DNA of 64,000 nt from Globodera rostochiensis (taxonomy: Eukaryota; Nematoda; Chromadorea; Rhabditida; Heteroderidae): NCBI GenBank assembly GCA_018350325.1, contig JAEVLN010000006.1:3772056-3836055 (forward strand), given 5' to 3'. This document shows, in pieces, positions 11,145 through 21,246 of the stretch (positions within the stretch are counted from its first letter, which is position 1; each line of letters begins with the position of its first letter). A model generated the notes under the pieces. It was not told the origin of the DNA, did no database searches, and saw only the letters and a list, made by a program, of their open reading frames with translations. Made by a program: the position numbers and the translations under genes.

Positions 11145-12212
11145 TTTAATGGCGGGGGGAAGTTTGGGCACCGGGAAGTTTGGGCACCAGGAAGTTTGGG
11201 CACCGGGAAGTTTGGGCACCGCAATACATCATTAAAAAATAAAATTTCAAAATTTTGCCATTTTGGACTCTCATTAAATACTTTGAAGCTTTTATCGAAA
11301 GCATATTCAAACCCATTATGGGTTAAAGTGAGTTTTCTTTATGGCAATGAGGGTTTGAAACACTTTCTGCAAATGTATGTTTTGAGGGGCAATCACTTGT
11401 GCTGCTCTGGCGTACGGACCGAATCCAGACCGGGGAGTAACTTCATCTCGACAAGACCTGTTGAACGGGTTTAGAAAGTCTGAATCGGTTAAGTTTAGAG
11501 TCAGTTATTGCCCCGGTCTGGATTCGGTTCTCGCGCTTTTTCAGAAGAACCACTTAAAACAAATTCTGCTTCTTCAAGATTTCCATGGGCTCTCCAAGAC
11601 TTTTCTCACCAGAGGGCTTTTTGAGGATTCCGCAAAATAACCTAAATTAAGTAATAACGCGGCACACCAACAACTGACCTTCTTTTTTTCATCCTTAAAA
11701 TCCCTGATATGATATACACATATTCCTTTCCAACATTCATTAAAAAAATTTATATCTGAACTCAATACCTTTTTGTCGAAAATTAAATTCCATGCAATAT
11801 GTACAGAACAATCAAGTGTAAATGCTTTTTTTATTTATTTATTTTTATTTAATTTGTATTGTGGTGCCCAAACTTCCCGGTGCCCAAACTTCCCGGTGCC
11901 CAAACTTCCTGGTGCCCAAACTTCCCGGTGCCCAAACTTCTGGTGCCCAAACTTCCTGGTGCCCAAACTTCCCGGTGCCCAAACTTCTGGTGCCCAAACT
12001 TCCTGGTGCCCAAACTTCCCGGTGCCCAAACTTCCTGGTGCCCAAACTTCCCGGTGCCCAAACTTCTGGTGCCCAAACTTCCTGGTGCCCAAACTTCCCG
12101 GTGCCCAAACTTCTGGTGCCCAAACTTCCTGGTGCCCAAACTTCTGGTGCCCAAACTTCCTGGTGCCCAAACTTCCCGGTGCCCAAACTTCATGTCGCCG
12201 TTTTAATAATAT
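11145..12212. mobile_element. Putative element with inverted ends carrying a 16-bp minisatellite
   Basis: The left end (about 11145-11222) has TTTTAATGGCG, then four GAAGTTTGGGCACC units. The right end (about 11862-12212) has the opposite orientation, GGTGCCCAAACTTCC repeated about 20 times, and closes with CGCCGTTTTAAT. This makes a fold-back structure around about 640 bp of unrelated sequence. No clear target duplication was found. Confidence 0.45.
11862..12192. repeat. 16-bp minisatellite (GTGCCCAAACTTCCCG)
   Basis: About 20 tandem units of 15-17 bp, some short by one or two bases (ACTTCTG). The period is not a multiple of three, so every frame cycles through the same peptide words (VPKLPGAQTSRCPNF), and open frames on both strands are artefacts. 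Confidence 0.95.
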
Positions 12213-12289
12213 GTGAAAATGAGTGAGACAAATGCCAAATTTAAATAGAAATCAATTTCAATTTACAAAGCGTTTGGATGAATTCCCCC

Positions 12290-13060
12290 CATGCAGCTCT
12301 CTTCCGTCACGCTCGTTTTGTTTGATTTACGGACTCCACAATTTTGTTGTGCACAATCTGATTATATAATTAATTATATTTTAAAAAGGGGATTTTTGGC
12401 TGGACAATTGTCCGATCCGGTCCTCCCCGACATTGTTTCCCCGCGAACCCCAGATCCCGAAATCCTAAACACAGTCCCCGATATTGTTTCTCCGGCCCAG
12501 ACCCCGAGGTCCTAAACGCGGTCCACGACATTGTTTCACCCCACAAACCCCAGACCCTGAGGTCTTAACGCAGTCCCCGACATTGTTTCCCCGGCTGTCC
12601 CCAGACCGCGAGGTCCTAAACGCGGTCCCCGAGTTTGTTTCCCCCGTGAACCCCAGACCCCGAAGTCCTAAACGCAGTCCCCGACATAATTTCTGTGGCA
12701 TTGTGTAAAAATGGGCAAGGCAAATGCCAATTGGATAGGGATCAACTTCAATTTACAATCTTCGGTTTGATTGATCTGCCCCATGCAGCGCTCTTCCGGC
12801 ACGCACGTTATCCCTGGTGTTCCGAGCTCGACCTTTTCGTACACAATCTGATTTTATAATTAATTAAATAAAAACATTATAAAATTTTAGGATGGCGCCT
12901 GACCATTGCCCGATCCGGTCCCCGACACATAATTTCCCAGCTGATCCCCAGCATTCCCGCCCCCGACTGGTTTTTGTCCCCGCCAGATCCCGAAGTCCCC
13001 CCCCCCCCCACGTTTAGTTGCTTATTCCCCGAACCCAGTCCCCAGCACGACTTTGACACA
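12290..13060. repeat. Pair of diverged direct repeats with CCCCGA-rich tandem units
   Basis: A block beginning CCCCATGCAG.(G)CTCTTCCG and running through cacaatctgattatataattaatta to gatccggtcc occurs at 12288-12425 and again at 12778-12920. Between and after them are units of about 60 bp such as agaccccgaggtcctaaacgcggtccccgacattgtttcc. Related CCCCGA units are found at 17960-18285. No gene is seen. Confidence 0.7.
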
Positions 13061-13110
13061 TTACTGTATGTCTAATTACTGTAATGCACATTTAGGCCAT
13101 AAATTCTTAC

Positions 13111-16100
13111 TGTTATGTATTGGACTGCCCACGACGCAACCGAATAATTGTAACTGCACGAGTCCATGTTGTTGAACTTTACATTGAACCCCGTCACATC
13201 CGTATGAAACCGATTGTCTATGACGCGAATTTGAAAGTCCAACTCCTTCAACTCCGTTGTGTTCAGCTTCGTAATTGGGCATTTCTGTTGCGCTTCCCTG
13301 TGCATTCTTTTCTCGTCCTGTTAAAATAAAATTGTGAAATCTTAAAATAAATCATTTTGAGAATCCAGTTTAAATTTTAACAACAATTTTCTTATAAAAT
13401 TAAATAAAATTTTAAAACTTACGTCGCCGTCGTCGTAACTGCTTAAGTAGAACGCTTTAGTCTCGTTAAATGTCACGTTCAAGATGGCCTTGCCAACTTA
13501 AAAATAAAATTACACCTAGAACATTGTCCCAAAAATTGTAGAGCTGTGTTGATCAAAATCATCAATGAATCACAATGATCATTATCTAATCGGGCATTTT
13601 TTGCTCTTTTGGATCAGATCAAGATAAACGATTAAATCGATCAATGCTTTAAAACTACAACAGGCAATAGATATGAATCTGATCAAATCAGATCTGATCA
13701 TATTTTGTGGAAAGGTTCTGATCCGTCCATTCCGATGCTCTCAATCTGAGCCCCGAAGCATTGATCAGAATATGCTCATGGATGTTGATCAAACAAACTC
13801 TGTTTGTGACCCCACTGATTTGTTCACCCACTTATTGGATTCCAGCCAAGTCCCTCGTTGTAAAGGTTAATGGTCACCGAAAAGCTGTCATTCCAGTTCT
13901 TGATCTTGATCGGTATTTTTACGCTGATCAGGTCGCCGTTCTGCAAAAAGCCATTGCTTTCGTTTATTTGCTTTTTGAAGGGATCCACGATGGAATTTTG
14001 TTCATGCTTTACGGACAACGAATGCACAGCCACTTGGCCCCCAATCTGATCAAAATTACAGTTTAAGTGCTTATAAATGTGATTTAATGACACAAAACTG
14101 TTAAGGTCTGATCAGAAATCAGTATTCGTCTGATGCTAATTTGATCGAATTATGTTAAGGATCTGATCAGAAAGCCATGTCCATCAACATACTGATCAGA
14201 AAATAAATTCTGATCAAATCCAGTTTTCATCTGATTTCAATCTGATCGAAATTAGGTTAAGGATCTGATCAGAAAGTCGTGTCTCATCAGCTAACAATCT
14301 CTGATCAAACAAATCAGTTTTGCATAAAAAACTGATTTAAGTTTTTAATTAAATTACTCGAATATGATCAACGGCCCACGGCGGGAAGTCAACTTCTTTT
14401 GTGTTTATTCTTTCTTTCGGGTATGGACAATTGAGTTGAAAGGCCACGTCATCGATTTGGATCGTAAAATTATCGGCCATGCATTTGATGCTAATCGTAA
14501 ACTTTTGTCCATATTTGTTAAGACGATGCGCAGTGGCATTGCTCATATTTGTCCATTTTCCGTCCTGAAAAAATGGAGAACATTTTTCAATGTTATCTTG
14601 TGCCTACGCCCTATAATCTGATCAATGTTCAAGTTTCAAGACCAGATTTTGTCATTATCCAAAATTGTTATGCATATTTATAGTTCTATAAAGTTTCTAT
14701 GTAATTAGTCCAAAAAAGATGGTGGCATATTTTGGCAAAAAATTGTTAAAAATGCATATGTTAGCTATTTTTGGTGCATATAAATTCGGTCTCTAATGAT
14801 CAGTTTTACAAGCACTGATCATAAATTTGACCTCGGTTTTTGTATGTAGAAGGCTTTTGCATTGGACAGTACCATTACAGTCATCTGTTGCTTGTGAGTG
14901 ATTAAAATTGAACTCCAACTTTAGAACAACATCTCCAACTAAATAGAACATATTTTGGAAATTAGAAATCGATGGCTAATCAATGAAATCTCGATCCTTC
15001 CTTGATCTGGGTGACTAGATCAATTGGTTTTTGAGACCAGAGTGTTTGTGATCCCAAAATATTTGTTGCTTGATCAGTGATCAGTAAAAAATCTTGGGCA
15101 TGTCAGTGATCAGTAAACGATCTGATCGTTAATCATAAATCTTCATCTCTGATCAACCAGTGATCAAACTAAGAATTGGTCAAAAATACTGACTTTTTGT
15201 TGTTTCTTTTAACGCCTCATGCAACAAAAGGATGGCGAAACTTTGGGTGGTTTTATTAATCTGCGCGTCAATTAAGATTTTGTCGCCGTAGTTGAGCAAT
15301 GTGTTCAATTTTTGGGTAAAATTTGCGCGATCTTTGTCGTGGCTTATCTCCTGATCGGGGTGTATAAATGAGTTTGATCATGATTAACTAGCTGATCCTA
15401 AACAGGAGATCAGTGACCAGTTTAGATCATGATTCGCTCATGCCTAATGATCTGATCAAATCGGGCTTGGTTTTTTACTTGAGTGATCCTGATCTGTTCA
15501 GGGATGGGCGGATATCTATTTTGAAAAAACGGAAACATCTTTTAACGGAAAAGGAATTCCGACCATCCCTGATTGTACCGATCACACTTTCTGATCACAT
15601 TCATGAGCTGATTGATCACTTTGGGATCAGCTCATTACATCAAAAATCTGATCAATCCCAATGATCAATCTGATGGAAAATTAAGGTCGGAGATGTCAGC
15701 AGATTACCTTTCCAATGAATGGCTCTCCCAACAATTCGACGACGCCTTTCTCGCTTCCACTGACCTGTAAAGGCAAATTGACGTTTTTTGCAAAAACAAA
15801 AACAAAAATTATTTTGGCACTTGCCCGGATATAGTCTATAGCCCAAACGGGCAAATGTTCCGCAAAGATAAACACCGGTTTGTTATCTTTGAAGATCTCG
15901 TAGCCGTTGGAGCGAAGCAATTCAATTCGAAATTCCATTGCGCCCGTGTTGATGGTGGTCTCAGTAGTGTTCCTAGTTTGAGTGCCATGGTGTTCCTAAA
16001 ATACGAAAAAAAAAACTATTTTTTGATTTTGTTATTTTTTTATTATAAAGAGTTAGGCGTTGCCGCTAGGCGACGGTGAAATAAAAGCAAAATTTAAACA

Positions 16101-19100
16101 AATTTACTTTAAAAATGTATCCAAAATTTGCAACAAAAAAAACATTTACCCTTTTAAAAAATTGATTTCATCCAAAAGGGAATAAAAAATTGATTTTAAA
16201 AGTGTGTACCAGGGATGGGCGGAAATTTATTTTCAAAAAACGGGAAACGGAAATATTTCTTTTAACGGAAAACATAAAACGGAAAAAAAGGGCCAAAACA
16301 ACGGAAAACGGAAAACGGAATTCCGCCCATCCTGGTGTGTACCAGGGATGGGAGCCGACGACCTCAAAAATTTTTCGGAAATCGGAATTAAAATTTTTCT
16401 CGGAATTCCGAGGCCTTAAAATTTTTCGGAAATTGGAATTCCGAGGCCTTAAAATTTTTCGGAAATCGGAATTCCGAGGCCTTAAAATTTTTCGGAAATC
16501 GGAATTCCGAGGCCTTAAAATTTTTCGGAAATCGGAATTCCGACCATCCCTGGTGTGTACCTGTCATTCAAGTACAAAAGGAAACCGATAGGTAGGGATA
16601 TAAAATTTTTTTTTAAATAACTCACAATAAACGATTTGAACTCGATTTGATTGTGCCAAACACGCATTCTCAAAGCCGTTGCACCGACTAAAAAATAAGT
16701 TAGAACATTGGCACTTTTTGGGCGATGCGTGAGGCTGGATGGATTTGAAAAATTCCCAAATTGGTGGTACGGTACGACGACTCAGTGCCCGGTACGGTTG
16801 TTACGGTAACAGTTTCGCTCATCCGTTATTTTGTCCCGCCCAACAAGACATTCTCAAATTTCGAGATATCGAGTTGTCGAGACTTATTATGAACATGCCA
16901 ACCAGGGATTTAAGGTGCCAATATGTCAGGAAACCGGAATTCCCGCTCCCAAAAGTGTCTTGGAAAATTTCCAACAAGCCCCCCCCCCCTTCAAATTCCC
17001 AAAAACAACGAAAAATCTGCAATTTTATGAAAATTTCTGGAGTTTTTGTCAAAAAAGTCCGGAATCTGGAAAACGGAATTCCGGGCCCAAAAATGTCCAG
17101 AATCCGAAAACAAAATACTGGGCCCAAAAAAGTCCGGAAAACGAAATTCCGGACCAAAAAAAGTCCGGAAACGAAATTCCGGACCCAAAAAAGTCCGGAA
17201 AACGAAATTCCGGACCCAAAAAAGTCCGGAAAACGAAATTCCAGACCCAAAAAAAGTCCGGAAAACGAAATTCCGGACCCAAAAAAAGTCCGGAAAACGA
17301 AATTCCGGACCCAAAAAAGTCCGGAAAACGAAATTCCGGACCCAAAAAAGTCCGGAAAACGAAATTCCGGACCCAAAAAAGTCCGGAAAACGAAATTCCA
17401 GACCCAAAAAAGTCCGGAAAACGAAATTCCGGACCCAAAAAAGAAATCCGGAATCCGGTTACCACCCTAATGCCGGCAAAAACGCACTGGTTTTGTGTTC
17501 TTCTAATGGCCGGTTATGCAACAGAGAGATTGTGAAATGCCGGTCGCCCCGCAGGTTGTGCGTTTTGATGCGAAAGGTCAAAGTGTCACCGATGTGCAAA
17601 TCGGGAACGGATTGGATGAATATGTCGTGAAATATCTGCGGCTCCTGAATAAATAAATTAATTCGTTAAAACATTTAAATTTAAAAAAACATACATAATT
17701 TTGTTGAACATAATTAAATGACATCACTGGAAGCGGATTTTTAAGTAACAAAAATTGGCCGCGCACCTTAAAAAGATTTTGTTTTTATTTGCTGTACATA
17801 CATATAGGAACAAAACTTTAATAAAATAAAATTTATTATAAAATTTAATTCATTAAATTGTCGAACACCTTTATTTTCTAATCATTGAAAATAATTAAAC
17901 TGATCGGATCAGATCTGATCAATCAATTCTGAGGGTCAGGAATATGATTGATTTAAAATAGGGTTACCTTCCCGACTCGGTTCCCCGAAGAATTTGGATC
18001 AATCCCCGACCCCGACCCCGAAAACCCGACCCGGTTCCCCGACGAATTTGGATCAATCCCCGACCCCGAAAACCCGACCCGGTTCCCCGACGAATTTGGA
18101 TCAATCCCCGACCCTGATCCCCGACAGTGCCGCCCCCGACAATTTGTAATTCCCAGATTCCTATCCCCGACAGTGCCTTCCCCGACAATCCCGACCACGA
18201 CCTGTAATTCCCCGACCCCTATCCCCAACTTTTTTAAACTCGATCCCCGACTTTTCCCTCCCCAAACGTCGGGGTGCCAACCCTAATTTAAAATGCTGCA
18301 ATAATTTTTCCAAATCCCTTTCCAACCCGAAGTGACGTCATGTCGTTGAATGGCAATCCCTTCGCCCAATTTGCCGGGTAAAATTCTTGTCCACCCAAAA
18401 GACGTTTGTTCATTACGATGCCGTAGCTGTACTCGGTCAGTGCAATAATGAAGTCAATCTGTCGACTGCCATTTTCTTCCGGCAAATGCACATTCTCAAA
18501 GACCCAATCGAATGGCTTAAAAAATTGAAAATTATGACAACAATTGATGTTTATGCCTGCCTTGTCAAAGTGTGCCGCTTTATTGACGCGATAGCAGATG
18601 TCGGCGCCTGATTTTGAAATGGTGAATGCCATCAATGGAGCTTCTATGCCTGTAAAAAGTGAATCCAAAACAAAAAATATTTTACACAAAAAATTCATCT
18701 CGACATCAGAAATGGAATTCTACACGAAAATTCGGCAAAGGCACAAACCCCCAAAACAGCAAATGCCAAGTTTTTCAAGCAAAATGGCACCCCCGATACT
18801 CACCCGACTCCGAGGCCGCCAAAATCTCAAACGAAACATTTTGTATTTGTTCATCGGTCAGCATCCGAATGAGGATCATATGATTAGCCTGCAGCGTTTT
18901 GTTCAACGGCACAGTTATATCCGTATTTTTTGGACAGTTGTCTCCGGCCAAGCCGCTTGTTGGCATGTCGGGATCGTTGAACTCCTCCAAATCCGTTGGT
19001 AGAATGAACTTTTAAAGAAATCGTCAATTTTTCAATAAAAGTGCAGGGTATACAGTTGGTTAGATGATCCGGATCAGATCAAGCAATTTTGAGATTTATC

Positions 19101-20264
19101 ACAACGAAATGGACGTTGTCTGATCAGAAAGATTCGGCAACCGGTATGATCTGATCAGGCTTAATCAAACTGTTACCCAAGCTTCCATGGTGCAGCTGCA
19201 GGTGCGGTTGACGTACAGCTCCACTTCGTGATCCATCCACGGCAGCATGTCAAGGCCCAAAGTCCAAAAGCCAACAAAGTCCTTCAGATGCGCACCCTTT
19301 GGAGCCAATTTCATGTACTGCTTGGCCTTTTCGACATCAAGATCAATGCGTTTCCCTGAAAAACAAAAAGTAAATCAAAAATCATTTAAAAAAATTACCT
19401 TCGACCGTGAGATAGGCGGAAAATTCATTTTTATTGCCAAAATGGATGATAAATTGGCGTTGAGCGTCCGGAATTTCAAAGCTAAATGGCACTTTTTAGA
19501 ATATAATCTAAAATCTCAATAATACATTACAATCTCTACCGTATATCCCAGAAATAGAGGATACTGTACAGGGCTGGCAATACCCCCAACTAAAATTGTC
19601 TGTCTGGTTTGCCGGAACCGACCCGGAAGTTTCCACTCTCGAAACCATAAAACTCCCGGGGACTACAGTTGCATTCAAGTTCGGGCCGGTCCGGCACAGC
19701 TCATACCGTATAATAAGTGAGTCGAGTACCGTATATCGGGTTCTACTACTGTTGTCCATAATAGTAAACAAATTCTCATTGCTTGGCCCACCTTTGTTCT
19801 TTGTCTTCAAGAAGCGATGTGCTCAGCTTGATGATCGATTTCCCACTCGATTTCTCAGTGTGGACTTTGATGCCGTGCCATGAAACGTTCATTGCTTCCG
19901 TACAATATTTGGCCAACGAATTCTGTTTTTTTGAAAATTCCAAATTTATCTAAAGCTCCAAACTCCATACATTGACGGCGTTGTCCACGTTGAACAACTT
20001 GGAATTCACTGACAAGCCATTCATGCTGTGCACGTTGTCCAATGTCCGGGTTGCCAGTGAGCCGGTATAGCAGATAATCAGGCTTAAAACTTAATATATT
20101 TCATTTTTTAGGACATTTATTCGGACCCATCGTCACATCGTCCGCCCGTTCGCGGGAGGCGAAACTCGATTCCGAACGTCTTCGATTCCTCGTACGGGAA
20201 GCATTGGTCCAGCAGAGCGACGGGTATTGTGGACAAATTCTTGCCAAGTCCGGTCAGACGCGTC
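13111..20264 (-). CDS. Multidomain galectin-like protein (four to five galectin-like repeats), partial model
   Basis: Exons in transcript order: 20264-20127, 20082-19971, 19922-19792, 19491-19399, 19355-19177, 19008-18804, 18649-~18340, 17644-17488, 16687-16626, 15995-15825, 15764-15708, 15350-15194, 14938-14832, 14564-14358, 14045-13832, 13496-13423, 13317-13111. Each repeat shows the galectin order: L..GD.I.I (LLNYGDKILIDAQI; FLQNGDLISVKIPI; LHIGDTLTFRIKT), an F.I.LL/LY strand, VG..L strands, a G..F.I strand, then a P.WA(V/I).(H/Y)IR segment followed by VSG/IGG, as in galectin C-terminal strands. The canonical sugar-binding H-N-R/W-E-R set is not evident, so lectin activity is doubtful. Most exon phases match; the 19792/19491 junction is off by one nucleotide. 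The first exon and the last strand of the last domain were not found. Assignment rests on pattern, not a search. Confidence 0.5.
14090..14335. repeat. TGATCAGA-rich tandem repeat in a galectin-gene intron
   Basis: A unit of about 115 bp (ggatctgatcagaaag...catctgat...ttgatcgaaattaggttaa) occurs about twice. The same TGATCAGA words crowd the neighbouring introns at 13550-13800, 15000-15180, 15350-15660, 17900-17930 and 19060-19170, but not the exons. Confidence 0.7.
15499..15571. mobile_element. Short hAT-type MITE, CAGGGATGGGCGG family
   Basis: It begins CAGGGATGGGCGGA and ends CCGACCATCCCTG, and the interior resembles 16210-16334 (ttttgaaaaaacggaaac, tttaacggaaaa). The flanking 8-mers (gatctgtt and attgtacc) do not match, so the target duplication has decayed. 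Confidence 0.6.
16210..16334. mobile_element. hAT-type MITE 1 of a tandem pair
   Basis: The terminal inverted repeats are CAGGGATGGGCGGAA and TTCCGCCCATCCTG. It is flanked on both sides by the 8-bp GTGTGTAC (16202-16209 and 16335-16342). The YARNG-type end and 8-bp duplication are hAT hallmarks. It sits in an intron of the galectin-like gene. Confidence 0.8.
16343..16552. mobile_element. hAT-type MITE 2 of a tandem pair
   Basis: It starts CAGGGATGGGAGCC directly after the GTGTGTAC shared with MITE 1 and ends CCGACCATCCCTG, followed by a third GTGTGTAC (16553-16560). The interior is a 34-bp tandem repeat (ttttcggaaatcggaattccgaggccttaaaa), about five copies. Confidence 0.8.
17040..17460. repeat. 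31-bp tandem repeat (AAAGTCCGGAAAACGAAATTCCGGACCCAAA)
   Basis: About 11 units with a palindromic TCCGGA core, in the intron between galectin exons 17644-17488 and 16687-16626. Long open frames on both strands here are repeat artefacts. The same unit, diverged, is at 61325-61480. Confidence 0.9.
17959..18285. mobile_element. hAT-type MITE with CCCCGA tandem core
   Basis: The ends are TAGGGTTACC and GGTGCCAACCCTA, and ATTTAAAA flanks both sides exactly (17951-17958 and 18286-18293). The interior has about three 48-bp units (cccgacccggttccccgacgaatttggatcaatcc). It lies in a galectin-gene intron. Confidence 0.8.
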
Positions 20265-21246
20265 CTATTAAAAAATATGAAATTTATAAAAATTAACAAA
20301 AATGTATTTGGCTCTAGGCTTTTTAGAATAAAAATCCCGAAATATTCCGGAAAATTTGTAAAATCATTACGGGTTTGTTTTCTTTTGCGGTTGGGCGGCA
20401 TGGAGAAGCGCCAAAAAGCATAAAATGCTTTTAATAAAATTACATTTTGCGTTCATTTTGAGCTTCTAAAATGATCATAAATAAATTTTCGATGGGAATT
20501 TCATTGTTTTACACAGAATGACCACAATTATGGTGAGTGGAATCGCCAAACGAAGTGCCCAATGAATGGCAAAAAGTGATGGGATGTGGGGGGCGGGTGG
20601 GTGATTCGACGATAAAATTGTTGAATTTTTTTATTAAAATTAGCTGATCGTTTAAGCTGATTGGAATCGCTATAATGATATGTCCCATCCATAAAATGTG
20701 ATTGATGGCATGATTCACCCCCCTAAAAACATAAATTGTGCAAAAAAATAAATAAAATTATTTTTATTCACATTATAAATGGTTATTTTCAATTTTTAAC
20801 TTATTGATTAAATAAAAATGTTAACATTTAAAGTTTTTTTACAGATGGAAATAATGTTAGGATTTTGAATGAAAAATGCTTTCCTTAACAAATTAACAAA
20901 TGTCGATCACACCAACGGTCATGAAAATTTTGTATAAATATTTTAAATTTAATTGTTTTAATTTGTTTGCTCAATTTTTCTTACGTTTTGCTTTCTCAAG
21001 TTTTTGTAGGTCTTTGCTCAATTACTTAATAAAACTCAACAAATGTCGAGGTTATGTCATTAATTGAAAATTAGGTAATTTTTATTTAAATTCATTCTCG
21101 TCAAAAACTTTATTCAAATTCACTTTAAATATATGCACATAACAAATCATAGATTTTAAATAATATGTTACAGGAATTTTTCTCGCCTACCCAAATTTAC
21201 CGTAACATATATACAGTATATGAATAGAAATTTCCACCAAAATTTC

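Noticed and set aside
11773..12226. Several Pro/Cys-rich frames of 111-147 codons
   Set aside because: All come from the 16-bp minisatellite; the same peptide words occur in every frame.
16739..17630. Long open frames on both strands (185-243 codons)
   Set aside because: They are translations of the 31-bp TCCGGA repeat inside an intron of the galectin-like gene.
19508..19810. Minus-strand 100-codon frame and plus-strand 95-codon frame
   Set aside because: The region looks like an insertion in a galectin-gene intron (starts CAGGGCTGGC), without splice-consistent coding; a missing short exon here cannot be excluded.
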